From: Erinaceus europaeus
Taxonomy: Eukaryota > Chordata > Mammalia > Eulipotyphla > Erinaceidae
Direction: 5' to 3'
Assembly: GCF_950295315.1 (NCBI RefSeq)
Contig: NC_080172.1
Coordinates: 77,209,118 to 77,273,117, forward strand
DNA: 64,000 nt
A program made the position numbers and the translations under genes. The notes beneath the pieces were generated by a model, which searched no databases, was not told the DNA's origin, and saw only the letters and a list, made by a program, of their open reading frames with translations. Positions 1 through 10,189 of the stretch are shown in pieces (positions within the stretch are counted from its first letter, which is position 1; each line of letters opens with the position of its first letter).

Positions 1-400
1 GGTGTTTATCTTTCTCTTTCCCTTTCTTTTCTTTTCTTTTTTTTTTAAATTATCTGTATTTATTTATTGGGTAGAGACAGTCAGAAATTCAGAGGGTAGG
101 AGTGACAGAGAGAGAGAGACAGACAGAGAGACACTGGCAACACTGCTTCACCACTTACAAAGCTTTCCCCCTGCAGCTGAGGGCTGGGGGCTTGAACCTG
201 GGTCCTTGTGCACTGTAACATGTGCACTCCACCAGGTGCACCACCACCCAGTCCCTCTCTTTCCCTTTCTATCTCCCTCCTCATCTCTCAGTTTATATCT
301 GTCCTATCTAATGAAATAGAAAAGGAAAAAAAATGGCACCAGGAGTAGTGGATTTGTAATACTAGCACTGAGCCCCACTGATAATAAGCCTGGTAGGAAT
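1..400 (+). mobile_element. tRNA-headed SINE (long-tail type), 5' end cut by window edge, interrupted
   Basis: The window opens inside a plus-strand hedgehog SINE: the pyrimidine-rich body at 1-27 resumes at 256 and runs to the tail module (GGAGTAGTGGAT followed by ...GAGCCCCA-type sequence) and an A/G-rich end near 400. It is split by a minus-strand SINE at 28-255. The split is shown by a duplicated 15-bp stretch on each side. The tail module recurs in the copies near 22.8, 29.9 and 61.6 kb. Confidence 0.8.
28..255 (-). mobile_element. tRNA-headed SINE (GGTGGTGGCGCACCTGG head), nested
   Basis: Read on the minus strand it starts with a tRNA-like head (GGGTGGTGGTGCACCTGG-like), has a B-box-like GGTTCAAGCC stretch, a body with AAGCTTTGTAAGTGGTGAAG, and an A-rich tail (T-rich at 28-50). 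It is flanked by perfect 15-bp duplications TCTCTTTCCCTTTCT at 13-27 and 256-270, so it inserted into an older SINE. Confidence 0.9.
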
Positions 401-539
401 TAAAAAGAAGGAGGAGGAAGAGGTAGAAGAAAAAGAAAAATAATGAGATCTTGAAATCAAAAGGTTTGAGAGCCATTGGTCTAGATGAAATTTAACTTAG
501 TCCTAGAAAAATCTAAAGCTGTAAGAATTCATGTTCTCT

Positions 540-1050
540 AGAAATAGACCTTAACTTATGACCCGGCAATCCCTCTCCTAGGGATCTACCCAGGGAAAAC
601 AAAAACCCTTATCCAAAAAGATCTATGTACACCAATGTCTGCCCAAACTTGGAAACAACCCAGATATCCAACAGCAGATGAATGACTAAGGTAGCTGTGG
701 TGCATATACACAATGGAGTACTACATATCTGTTAAAAGTGATGAGGTCATCTCCTTTGTGATAGACTGATCAGAACTCAAAGGTATCACATTGAGTGAGA
801 CAAGCCAGAAAGAGAATAGCCTGAAAGAGACCCATACTGAATGATCTCACTTATAGGTGGAACTTAAGAACAAAGAACAGTGAGGGAAAAACGTAAGGTG
901 GAACTTGGACTGGGAGTAGTGTATTGCACCAAAGTAAAGGACTCTGGGGAAGGAGGGGAAGGGACAGAATGAAAAGAATCATTAACCCCCTGATGAAAAA
1001 TTCTGTAGAAAAAAAATCTTGAATGCTTCAACTAAAAAACTAAAAAGACT
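540..1050 (+). mobile_element. Old L1 3' end (ORF2 C-terminus and 3' UTR remnant)
   Basis: The stretch resembles the classic end of L1 ORF2 and 3' region: GACCCGGCAATCCCTCTCCT, then the segment encoding a degenerate 'QTWKQPRYPTADE'-like stretch, then the TCTCACTTATAGGTGGAAC motif and a terminal A-rich segment near 1010. It is heavily mutated and non-coding. Confidence 0.75.
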
Positions 1051-1685
1051 AACAGTATCTTCTCAGTATTGCGGTGTGTTTCAAATAGAATGATTGTAAT
1101 GTACTTACCATAGTGTCTGACCCCTATTGAATGTCTAATAAATGTTCACTATAATAATAACAACAGTAATAATAAAATTCATATATTTAGTTAGTGCCTA
1201 TATTACATTCACATCAAGAGTGGAACAAGCATATGAGGTATAATATTCAATAGTATTATAAAGTGGGGTTTCAAGCTAACAGTCTACGGGGTGCTATCTC
1301 CTGGCTCCTGTGTCTTCAAATTTGTTTAAAAAATTAAAAATAAATTATTGCAGTCTCACTGGATTACAGAATGCGTTCAGTGTACAGCATTATAATTGGG
1401 CATCTGTATATGCCACATCATGATCACCACCTTCTATTACTCTACTAGTGATTCCTTTTACCTGCTTCATTCAACCAGCAACTTGCATCCCCTTTAGTAA
1501 CCACCAAAGTACTCTGTGTACAGTGCTCTTACTCCTGATTAATGGTATTCAATACAATATCTTCAGACTCCCTTTTGGTGAAATGGAGGTTTTTAGAAGA
1601 AATAAAACAGAGATTCTATCTAAGGAACTGCATATTAAGGGGTAGTATATTTCCTAGTTTTCCCCCAGACCTTTAAATAGTATGT
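1051..1685. other. Unique sequence, no gene seen
   Basis: AT-rich sequence without recognisable exon, repeat core or splice-flanked reading frame. A short AATAATAACAACAG-type simple stretch lies near 1155. Confidence 0.5.
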
Positions 1686-1698
1686 TTCAGGTTGCTTT

Positions 1699-2294
1699 GT
1701 AAATTAAAAAAAATTTTTAAATTTATTTATAAAAATGAAACACTGACAAAACCATAGGATAAGAGGGGTACAACTCCACACAATTCCCACCACCAGAACT
1801 CTGTATCCCATCCCCTCCCCTGGTAGCTTTCCTATTCTTTAACCCTCTGGGAGTATGGACCCAAGGACATTGTAGAATGCAGAAGGTGGAAGGTCTGGCT
1901 TCTGTAATTGCTTCCCTGCTGAACATGGGCGTTGACTGGTCGATCCATACTCCCAGCCTGCCTCTCTCTTTCCCTAGTGGGGCAGGGCTCTGAGGAAACA
2001 GAAATCCAAGACACAATGGTGGGGTTGTCTGTCCAGGGAAGTCTGGTTGGCATCATGTTTGCATCTGGAACCTAGTGGCTGAAAAGAGTTAACATATAAA
2101 GTCAAACAAGTTGTTGACTAATCATGGATCTAAAGGCTGGAGTAGTGCAGATGAAGAGTTGGGGGGTCTCCGTTTTGTAGGTAGCTAGTAGGCATATTTT
2201 AGTTATATTCCAAAGGGCCTGTAGCTATACTAGCTTTTTTTTTTTTTCCCTTAGCCTGAAATCTGACATGCAGTTGGATCCAAGTTATTGTCTG
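1699..2294 (-). mobile_element. 5'-truncated L1 (3' UTR only) with 13-bp TSD
   Basis: The minus strand carries the L1 3' UTR that recurs throughout this window (CCACCACCAGAACTCTGTAT and CTATTCTTTAACCCTCTGGG on the plus strand) and ends in an A-rich tail. Perfect 13-bp duplications TTCAGGTTGCTTT lie at 1686-1698 and 2295-2307, so this is one 5'-truncated insertion of about 596 bp. Reading frames here are fortuitous. Confidence 0.85.
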
Positions 2295-2404
2295 TTCAGG
2301 TTGCTTTTATAAAGGGAAGCTTGGGGCTAAGTTTTTTACAGCAAGGATCTACCCAATTTAAAGTTGTAAGGCATTCTTCACAGAATTCTTAAAACCTGAC
2401 TTAT

Positions 2405-2572
2405 TTTTATTTGTAATAATGATGATAATAATAATAGAAAGAGATATACAGAGAGTGAGACCAGAGCACTGCTCAGCTCTGGCTTATGGTGGTGTGGGGA
2501 ACTGAACCCTGGACTTTGAAGTTTCAGGCAGGAAACTCTTTTTGCAAAACCATTATGCTGTCTCCTCTACCT
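2405..2572 (-). mobile_element. Older tRNA-derived SINE (CATAATGGTTATGCAAA head type)
   Basis: Read on the minus strand it has the head GACAGCATAATGGTTTTGC, a GGTTCAG-type B box, and AGCCAGAGCTGAGCAG followed by the A-rich tail. Divergence from the copy at 4777 suggests considerable age. Confidence 0.7.
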
Positions 2573-4274
2573 TCATAGCACTCTTCTCTCAGGCTAAAGC
2601 TCCCTGTGATCACTTCTGGATATCTCATTTGAAACAGCTAGACTTTCTGACCTGGCAAGCTGTTAAGACCCTCTAGGATGACTGAGCTGTAGATAAAAAT
2701 CTTCCAGGGAAGTAGGTGTGGGCAGGATATGTGATTTCCTTCTCATTAAAGACTGATGCCATTAATTTTTCATGACCAGTCTTTTCCAGTAAAAGTGACA
2801 TTCCAGAGAATTTCAAGGGAAAGTGGAAGGGGCAAGCTAGCTGTTACTGATACTCAGTTCGAGTTGTGACTAGGACTTTATTTCAATGATACAGAAAATC
2901 CACAGCAGGGAAACTGTCGCCTATGATAATCTCAAACCAGTCTCCTTTGTTAGTGTGACCTTGAGGGCTTGAATTAGCCATAACAATAATATACAGGGAA
3001 ATATGCACTTGTTTACTAAATATTCTGGAACTGAGCAAGAAGGTGTGATAATCTGTGACTTAGTCTGGCTTTGTATTGTGAGAGCAGCATCCTGAACCCT
3101 GGTTTTATTTCTAAACTTTGATACAATACATACAGATTCTTTTTCTGACATTCCAGGCTAACCACTGTCTCGGTCCACAGTCTCCAAAACATCTGGGACA
3201 TATGTTTCTGGAGGAAATGACAGTCTTTTCTATAACTCTCTCTGGCCTATGCAGGAACCTCTGCTACAGGATTACAGTGGGGGCCCAGGGGGAGTGGCCC
3301 TGGACCACAGACAGCCATGAGCTGAATTGAATGCATTCCATCTTCAGCCATCAACTGCTTTATTCAGTGTTACCTTGGAACAAATCAAACAGTAGAAGAA
3401 ATCCAAAGAGGAATGAGATGTGCATGTTGCTGTCCTCCCTCCCCAGCCCCACATCACTTTCTCTCCAGAAAAGTAAAGTAAAGACTTTCTTTCTCAGCTC
3501 CTGGTTGAACTACACAAATATGCTGTCTGATACTCAGGACCTTTACGTCAGTGGAAACTTAGCCTGTGTCTGAGATTTGAGAATTAAAGTCAAAGAACAA
3601 AGAGCTACTGCTTGGCTGCCCTATGACCACTGAATCCAGACTGCAAAATGCTTTTCACTATTCTGAGATGTTCCTCCCATGTGTTTCTCCAGCCAAAACA
3701 AAACAAAACAAACAAACAAACAAACAAAAAACCACACAAAACCAGCAACAACTTAGGAAAATATACTGATGAAAGATGTGCCTGCTTTGCTATATTTTCT
3801 GAGATTTTTCTAAAACAAACAAAAACCAAGACTAGATCAGCTACAGCATTCTGATTTAACATTACTATGGGCAACAGTGTCTCTTTTCATCAATCTCTTA
3901 TCATTTATCAGGTTTCTGTCATATTTTTAAAAAGAGTTAAGAGAAAGAGAAACTCAAGTACTCCAACAGGCCTTCTCACTGTTGTTAAAGGAGCAAGGCT
4001 TAGGGGAAGGAGAATAGAGTTCCTGTTTATTGAGGAGCTACCTGGGCCAGGCCCTGAAATGAGAGATGTACAGACTTGTGTTATACTTGACATACAACAT
4101 TAGGAGCGCAAAGTCTTAGTCAGGACAAGTACAATACTTTGTAGAATCCAGTGCAAAATAAAATGCAGATCCTGGGTTCAAATACATTTTAAGAAATTCA
4201 GCAGAATGATAGTAGTATCAAATAAAGTGGGAGGTTTTCCCAAGTTTGGGTCGTATGTCACTGTCTAGTTCACA
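2573..4274. other. Unique sequence, no gene seen
   Basis: No exon with plausible splice sites or conserved reading frame was recognised. The AACAAACAAACAAACAAAC run near 3703 is a simple repeat. Short open frames here have no family resemblance. Confidence 0.45.
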
Positions 4275-4480
4275 TATCCATGGACCTGGCTTTACTCTCA
4301 TGCCTATGAAACCTGGTTTGGCAACTTACTCAACATGTGATCTTGGATAAACCATATGTAAAGTGCAGAAAATAAGATTCCCAACCAAGTTGTAATTAAG
4401 ATTAAGTGATTAAGTATAATATTTTTAAAGTGTCTAGAAGAACATTTGACATATAGAAAGCACTGAATAAGATCTTAGGA
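4275..4480 (+). repeat. MIR-like ancient SINE remnant
   Basis: The layout resembles MIR: a 'CCTGG..TT.GCAACTTACT' region, TGTGATCTTGGATAA, then AAGATTAAGTGATTAAGTAT and a terminal CACTGAATAA. It is highly diverged. Confidence 0.5.
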
Positions 4481-4776
4481 AATAGACACATTTTTCAAGG
4501 TCAGACCTTGAAAAATGGCAACTAGATAACATTATACATTTACTAAAATATTAAAAGAATGTGTTCAGCATTTTGTTTCTTAATTAACAGGGCCATTTTA
4601 AAAATGTTTAAGAACTTGGGGGCAGGGGTGGCATTCAGGTCCTGGTGCCTGGTGGTGGAGGTGGATCTAGGCTGGGGATGAGATTGTTTTGTAGAAAACT
4701 GAGAAATTTTACAAATGTACCAGTAACTGTAGCTACTGTAAACCACTAATTCCACCAATAAAAAAAAATCACATTT

Positions 4777-4918
4777 CTGGGCGGAGGGTAGATAGCATAA
4801 TGGTTATGCAAACAGACTCTCATGCCTGAGGCTCCAAAGTCCCAGGTTCAATCCCCCGCACCACCATAAGCCAGAGCTGAACAGTGCTCTGGTAAAAAAA
4901 AAAAAAAAAAAAAAAAAT
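4777..4918 (+). mobile_element. tRNA-derived SINE (CATAATGGTTATGCAAA head type)
   Basis: The plus strand shows GATAGCATAATGGTTATGCA, then CTGAGGCTCCAAAGTCCCAG, the B box GGTTCAATCC, AGCCAGAGCTGAACAGTGCT, and a run of A residues to 4917. Confidence 0.85.
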
Positions 4919-5277
4919 CACATTTCTACTATTATAACTATGATCACCTTCAATTTAACAATTAAACAACAGATTGAGACCAACTGCTCATAAAGTAAAA
5001 GTAAAGAAACTACCAATAAGAAAAGATAGTGGTCTGTGCTCAAGGTTCTGGAAATCTGTGGAATAAAAACTGTCATGAAGCCAACTTAATGTAACTGCTT
5101 CCTTTATGCTGAAAGAACTCACTGGGGACTTTGCTGCTTCCACACAGGAAAGAAAGCCTGTTGTATCTGAACAAAAACTATGAAATACCTTTCTTTTTCT
5201 TTCCTTTTTACAGTGTAGAATACTGTCCAGAGAGGGAAAAGTTGTAGAACAGGAAATGTTACCAATCCTACAAATTC

Positions 5278-5283
5278 TTTATT
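5278..5283 (-). promoter_or_regulatory. ALG14: Possible ALG14 polyadenylation signal (AATAAA on minus strand)
   Basis: The plus-strand TTTATT reads AATAAA on the ALG14 strand, about 440 bases downstream of the stop codon. It is a candidate only; no transcript evidence is available here. Confidence 0.3.
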
Positions 5284-5722
5284 TAGCTCTTGAAAAAAAA
5301 AAACAAAACAAGTAAGAAGATAACTTTCAGTGGTGACAGATACTTCTTTATAGAAAAGAAATTTTTTAATTTAATTTTTTGAGACTTTTCCCCCCTGTAT
5401 TAGGGGATTAATGTTTTACAGTCAGCAGTAAATACAATAGTTTGTGCATGCATAACATTTCTTAGTTTTCCACATAACAATACAACCTCCAGTAGGTCCT
5501 CTGTCATCCTTTTTCAGGACCTGAAATTTAACGCACAGAGAAACATAAACTTGTTTACTAATGCCTTTTATAAGAGCAGCCTCAGTTTCTTCACTGTGTT
5601 ATTTACTCCTGACTGTCAAAAATTCTCAGCATTTTCAGATGCTTTTATAATAAACATGGCGTTCTTTTGTTTCTTTTGAACACTGTTGACTGTGAAATTC
5701 TAAAAAAGCAAGTTGTCATCTG
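5284..5722 (-). other. ALG14: ALG14 3' untranslated region (inferred)
   Basis: This is the sequence downstream of the ALG14 stop codon on its strand. It contains an old L1 3'-end fragment and no open frame. The true 3' end is not determinable from sequence alone; the limit shown is the nearest AATAAA candidate. Confidence 0.35.
5360..5530 (-). mobile_element. L1 3'-end fragment of another subfamily
   Basis: The plus strand carries GGGGATTAATGTTTTACAGT ... TTGTGCATGCATAACATTTC ... CCTCCAGTAGGTCCTCTGTC, a pattern I associate with L1 3' ends in this mammalian group read in reverse. It lies within the presumed ALG14 3' UTR or flank. Confidence 0.5.
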
Positions 5723-5953
5723 TTACACAATTCGTCCAAGGTACACGGATTTGGGATATTTCTCCTTAAGAGTTGGCCACTGAACAACAAAGTAATCGGA
5801 GAGGTGAAACAGAATCTTTCCGGAGAGGGATAAATTTTCTACTCGGCAGATGCTTTCAACGTAGACAATGATTACTTTCTTTATTCCTAGTATCCCAAGG
5901 AGAAGAGCAGATATACAGATAGGAACACATGTTCCTGGTCCATTACACAATAC
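5723..5953 (-). CDS. ALG14: ALG14, terminal coding exon (C-terminal 76 residues)
   Basis: This is the last exon of ALG14, the membrane-anchored subunit of the ALG13/ALG14 UDP-GlcNAc transferase. The complex adds the second GlcNAc to dolichol-PP-GlcNAc on the cytosolic face of the ER, early in N-glycan precursor synthesis. What is seen: on the minus strand the frame from 5953 to the TAA at 5723-5725 encodes 76 residues, including CNGPGTCVPIC, a hydrophobic SALLLGILGIKK, YVESICRVE, LSDYFVVQWP and the C-terminal YPKSVYLGRIV. These match my knowledge of the vertebrate ALG14 C-terminus almost throughout. The upstream edge is a good acceptor: a pyrimidine-rich tract (5956-5985, purine-rich on the plus strand) followed by AG at 5954-5955. 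The start codon proposed by a simple ORF scan lies in the intron and is not real. The frame is intact, so the gene is probably functional. Earlier exons were not found in the window and should lie at higher coordinates. Confidence 0.93.
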   Translation of the reverse strand, partial: VLCNGPGTCVPICISALLLGILGIKKVIIVYVESICRVENLSLSGKILFHLSDYFVVQWPTLKEKYPKSVYLGRIV

Positions 5954-6394
5954 CTTAAAAGAAAGAAAAGAAAAAAAAAACAACAGTTGAATTGAAGGCT
6001 AAATTAAAATATAGAATACACTAAATGAAGCATTTACAATGAAAACAAAAACAAAAACAGATAAATCTTTGGGGGATTTAAAAAATCCTTAATCTTAAAT
6101 TCTTTCTTGTTGAGATCCAGTATGTAGCAAATCTATAGGCACTCAGAACCAGCTGGGACTGTGCTGCTGGTTTTGCATAGAACCTCTTAACTTCTCTGTA
6201 TCTGTGTAGCCCACTCTGCCAGAAGAGGAGCCTGGCACTGCTTTAAGGTCAGCTCTCACTGTGCAGCCATATGTTGCTTTTTTTCTGGTTGTTCTGTGGA
6301 TCTTGAATGCCATACAAGCATATAGGAAACATAAAATCAGCTATGACTCACTGTTTTCTCATGTAACCATTTGTTCTTACTGATTTTTTTCATT
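5954..6394 (-). other. ALG14: ALG14 intron 3 (start), unique
   Basis: Intronic by inference from the acceptor at 5954-5955. A purine-rich stretch (the pyrimidine tract on the gene strand) is followed by unremarkable unique sequence. Confidence 0.6.
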
Positions 6395-6566
6395 CATAAT
6401 TCTAGGAAGGGGGGAAGAAAGTGAGAGACACAGCAACACTGCTCCATCATTCATGGAGCTCTTCTGGTACTGTTCATAGTGTTCCCACATGGTGCAGAGG
6501 CTAGAACCCACGGAACTGGGCAAGGTAAAGTAAGTGTCCCACTGGGCAAGCTATCTCCCAGCCCCT
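6395..6566 (-). mobile_element. Old tRNA-derived SINE remnant
   Basis: Read on the minus strand it has GGGGCTGGGAGATAGCTTGC, then a degenerate B box near GGTTCTAGCC, and ends in a purine-rich tail. It is diverged and has no clear TSD. Confidence 0.55.
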
Positions 6567-6589
6567 GTTGATTTTTTAAAGTAATCTTT

Positions 6590-6789
6590 TGGTATTTTTT
6601 GAAACTTTATTTTTTATTTTTTTTCCCTTTTGTTGCCCTTGTTTACTGTCATCATTGTTGTTGTTATTGCTGTTGTTGGAGGGGGACAGAAAGACAAACA
6701 CCTGCAGACCTGCTTCACTGCCTGTGAAGCGAACCCCCTGCAGGTGGGGAGCCAGGGGCTCGAACTGCTGCGCCACTGCTCGGCTCCAT
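6590..6789 (-). mobile_element. tRNA-headed SINE (CAAGGGCAACAAAAGGGAA tail type)
   Basis: Read on the minus strand: GGAGCCGAGCAGTGGCGCAG head, CGCTTCACAGGCAGTGAAGC, the AACAACAACAATGATGAC-type tail and CAAGGGCAACAAAAGGGAAA. Perfect 12-bp duplications AAAGTAATCTTT occur at 6578-6589 and 6790-6801. Part of the head (B-box region) is deleted. Confidence 0.9.
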
Positions 6790-6837
6790 AAAGTAATCTT
6801 TATAATAGCTGGAGAGTTGACTTGTAAAATGTAGGAG

Positions 6838-7060
6838 AATTTTTTTTTTTGTCAGAACAGGGATTTCACTGCTCCAGGGTGATATTTTCATGTGTGATGT
6901 TTTTGTCAGAGAGAGAGAAGAGAGAGAGGGAGAAAGAAAGAAAGAGAGAAAGAGAGATGGAGGTGTCACAGCACTGAAGCTTCCGGTAGCACCGTGGGGA
7001 CTGAGTTTGAACTTCAGTCACATGCATGGCAAAGTAGGTATACCACCCAAATGAATTATT
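6838..7060 (-). mobile_element. Old tRNA-derived SINE with (GA)n-rich body
   Basis: On the minus strand a degenerate head (GGTGGTATACCTACTTTGCC) is followed by a CTCTTTCTCTCTTTCTTTCT body and an A-run at 6840-6850 (T-run on the plus strand). Confidence 0.55.
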
Positions 7061-8305
7061 TTGCCAAACCTGGAGAAAACATCTTTCAGTAATTATATAG
7101 AGTATGTGTAGGATGTAGAATGATTTTAGAGGTCCAATCCAATAAATAGGATATTTGAAAGAAGGTTAATAAATGCATGAGATTTTTCCCTCAAGAGAAT
7201 TTAATCTGTATTTATAATCCAGAGTTTTTAATGTTTTTGAATTCTGTTGATGTTTAGACTGCTACTGGTTAAAAAAAACAATTTAGTTGGTTGAAGGTTG
7301 GGGAATGAGCAAGATCTTTTAAAATACAAACGAGCTACTAATAGACCATTAAATACCAGAAAGCTAGTTCATGGCATACTGATTATTATCAATAATCATG
7401 CGTTATAAACTCTAGAGTTACTAAGAGACTAGATGTTAATTGTTCTCAGCACAAAAAAGAAATAAGTATGTGACATGATAAAAGTGTTAGTTAATACTAC
7501 TGTAGTAATCCTATTGCAATATATTCATGTTTCAAAATATACCTCGAAATTATATATGTTAATTATATCTCAAGTAAATGAAGAATGCAAGAGAACTTAG
7601 TTGGTGAATCTAACAAGAGATATAAAATTAAACTCACAGAACAACTGCAATACATATATATTTCAAGAAAATAAGAAACCGATTACACAGTATTACTGTT
7701 GAGGGAATTTCTAAAAAATTTTCAGAAGAATATTTTTCACCTTTTAATCATAAATTCATGTTGACTGACTTAGTAAAAAATAAAACATAAAAAAGTATAT
7801 TTTTATTCCACAAATAAGAAAACAGGAAAACAAGTTTATGGCTGTCTATATGTACCTGCTAGGCGTTATCTACTATGTCATAGGCATACAATATTTCCAG
7901 CACAAAGATCCACAAAATTTATCAGAGGTAAGAGAACCCTATGAGTTAAAAGACTCTCAGACACAATGCCTAACCAACTAGCATGCTGTCTGGGCTGGAA
8001 GACATAGTCAGGCCAGTAAGGGTTTAATGAAGATTCTGTCATTCCTTGAGATGTGACCACCAGGAACAGCATTCATAGAGCTTTGAGAAAGGAGAGGGTA
8101 ACCTGTTTCAGGTGGGGATTGATTTTTTTCCCACATCTATCTTAAAACTCCTACCTATAATTTAAACCTGTCTCTGTCTTTTATGGAAAATCTTTGTTCT
8201 TTCTCTGGCATCACCAGCCATTAAATTGCTCCCCAGAACAGTTTTCTTTAAACCCCACCGAGTTGTCCCTACAACCTTTCCTTATAGACAGCACGGCAGA
8301 GCAGT
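7061..8305. other. Unique intronic sequence, no gene seen
   Basis: AT-rich, with no recognisable exon or repeat core. Confidence 0.5.
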
Positions 8306-8320
8306 AGAAAGACAAGGGAG

Positions 8321-8560
8321 TGGGCCAGGTGGTGGCGCGCCTGGTTGAGCGCACGTTACAATGTGAGAGAACCCAGGTTCGAGTCCCCGGTCCCCACCTA
8401 CAGGGGGAAAGCTTCACAAGTGGTGAGGCAGTGCTGCAGGTGTCTCTGTCTCTCTTCCTCTTTATCTCCGCCTTCCTTCTCAATTTCTAGCTGTCTCTAT
8501 CCAGTAAATAAATAAAGATAATTAAAAAATTATTTAAAAAAGTAATCTTTAAAAAAACCC
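8321..8560 (+). mobile_element. tRNA-headed SINE (GGTGGTGGCGCGCCTGG head) with 15-bp TSD
   Basis: A full-length plus-strand copy: the head GGCCAGGTGGTGGCGCGCCT, the B box GGTTCGAGTCC, GGGGGAAAGCTTCACAAGTG, a pyrimidine body, AATAAATAAAGATAATT and an A-rich end. TSD AGAAAGACAAGGGAG lies at 8306-8320 and 8561-8575. Confidence 0.93.
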
Positions 8561-8731
8561 AGAAAGACAAGGGAGAATCGGGAAAAAGAGGGCTATGCAA
8601 ATAGCAAACTAACTCTGATCTTGGGCAACAGCAAAATGATAATCATCATCTCACCTCAACTCTCAACCTCACTATTCATTAACAATTGCTGTGGCCAGGT
8701 GCCACACCAAACATTTTACATCCATTGTTTT

Positions 8732-8890
8732 TTTTTTTTTTTTTTTTTTAAGAAAATAATTTATTTATTAGTGAGAAAAATAGGAGGAGAGAGAGAAGAA
8801 GAACCAAACATCACTGTGGTACATATCCTTCCAGGGATCAAACTTAGGACCTCATGCTTACAACTTTCATAGGCTACACAGGCTCCTGTG
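8732..8890 (-). mobile_element. Old tRNA-derived SINE, 3' part of a composite insertion
   Basis: A T-run at 8729-8750 (A-tail on the minus strand) precedes a reversed SINE body with CCAGGGATCAAACTTAGGAC (degenerate B box). It forms the 3' end of a block bounded by 15-bp direct repeats at 8717-8731 and 9519-9533. Confidence 0.55.
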
Positions 8891-9190
8891 ATAAATATGA
8901 ATAGATAATGGGCCCTAGGTCAGATAAATGGGGTTAACAGTCAATGGTATTTATATACTTTCCCCATATTTGGGAGATACTCTCTGCCCTAATCCATCTT
9001 TCTAGTCCTGTTCTCAACTTTTGACACCATCTTCCCAGACAATACTTTTAATCCAGTTGTATGTTAGTTATCAGTCAGACTCAGGCAAACACTAAAATTA
9101 AGGACCACATAGGACATACCTAAAACAGAATTCCTAGCTTCTTAGCACACAAAGACCCCTAGTTTCATGTTATCTATTGTTGCTGTTTAT
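8891..9190. other. Unassigned middle of composite insertion
   Basis: AT-rich sequence inside the 8717-9533 repeat-bounded block. It may be older L1 3' UTR (TCCCAGACAATACTTTTAAT resembles such tails), but I could not align it securely. Confidence 0.35.
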
Positions 9191-9275
9191 TGAACTATTT
9201 ATAACTATATATAACTTACTGCCTTACACATTAAAGCTTGAGCACTCAACCAAGTATGCTACCACCCGACCCCAA
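9191..9275 (-). mobile_element. SINE head fragment
   Basis: On the minus strand GGGGTCGGGTGGTAGCATAC and TTGGTTGAGTGCTCAAGC correspond to the tRNA-like head of the GGTGGTGGCGCACCTGG SINE type. The body is missing. Confidence 0.6.
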
Positions 9276-9518
9276 GATTCCCTATTCTTTATTCATCTCT
9301 GGGAATATGGACCAGAATTTTTTATGGGGTACAGAAGGTGGAAGTTCTGGCTTCTGTAATTGCTTCTTTGCTGGACATGGACATTGATTGATCCATACTG
9401 CCAGTCTGTTTCTATCTTTCCCTAGTGGATTAGGGCTTTGGAGAGGTGAAGTTCCAGGACACACTGGTTGAGGTCATCTGCCTGGAGAGGTCAAGATGGC
9501 ATCATGGTAACTAACGCC
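9276..9518 (-). mobile_element. L1 3' UTR fragment
   Basis: The plus strand carries the recurrent L1 3' UTR core (CTATTCTTTATTCATCTCTG, GAAGGTGGAAGTTCTGGCTT, TTGCTTCTTTGCTGGACATG). It lacks the distal 3' end and abuts a SINE head at 9275, which is unusual for a simple L1 insertion. Confidence 0.75.
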
Positions 9519-9539
9519 TACATCCATTGTTTTAATTAA

Positions 9540-9700
9540 TCCTCACACTAATCATTTGAGGCAAGATTTGTTAGCTCATTATTTGCAGAAAGAAACTCAA
9601 GCATCAAGAGACTGTGCCAGTTACTTGATTACATGTTTAGGAAATGGAGGATCACTATGCAGATCACTGTTTTCCTATGTGATTATCACCAATGTAGGAA
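9540..9700 (+). repeat. MIR-like remnant
   Basis: 'GAGGCAAGATTTGTTAGCTC..TTTGCAGAAAGAAACTCAAG' followed by 'GACTGTGCCAGTTACTTGAT' resembles the MIR/L2-type 'bring to zero-gravity' core of ancient SINEs. It is diverged. An open frame of 113 codons overlaps it and is considered fortuitous. Confidence 0.4.
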
Positions 9701-9944
9701 ACAGTGAGAATGGACTAAATGACTGCTTGTCAGAGCCAGGATTTTACAATTCTTTAATTTGCCTCAAATTTTGCTTCAATCCTAAATTACAAGGTTGTTC
9801 TGAATTCCTTCAGGGTTTACCATTTAAAAGCTATACTAGTGTAAAGTTTTTCAACAACAGTTTTACATATATTTTGGATCAGATAAATTTTCACTAAGCA
9901 TACCAAGGTACTTAATAAAGTGATAAATTCAAAGATAACAAGTC

Positions 9945-10145
9945 CCCCCTTTGTCTTTTTGTATTGTTTGACAGGACAGAAAGAAATTGAGAGAGGCAGG
10001 AGAGATAGAGAGAAATATCGACACCTGCAGACCTGCTTCAACACTAGTGAAAGATCCCCGCTGCAAGTGGGCATCCGGGGGCTTGAACTCAGTTCCTCAC
10101 ACATGGTAATATCTGCACTTAACTGGGTGCACTGCCTGGTTCCCT
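9945..10145 (-). mobile_element. tRNA-headed SINE
   Basis: The minus strand has GGGAACCAGGCAGTGCACCC, a degenerate B box, GCAGGTCTGCAGGTGTCGAT and a body ending in a purine-poor tail. No clear TSD was found. Confidence 0.75.
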
Positions 10146-10189
10146 AATCAAAGAGTCACCTCTAAAGGAACCCCCATATGATTATGAGT

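Noticed and set aside
8336..8420. tRNA genes suggested by B-box-like GGTTCGAGTCC in SINEs
   Set aside because: The heads are tRNA-derived but lack a complete cloverleaf and continue into SINE bodies with TSDs.
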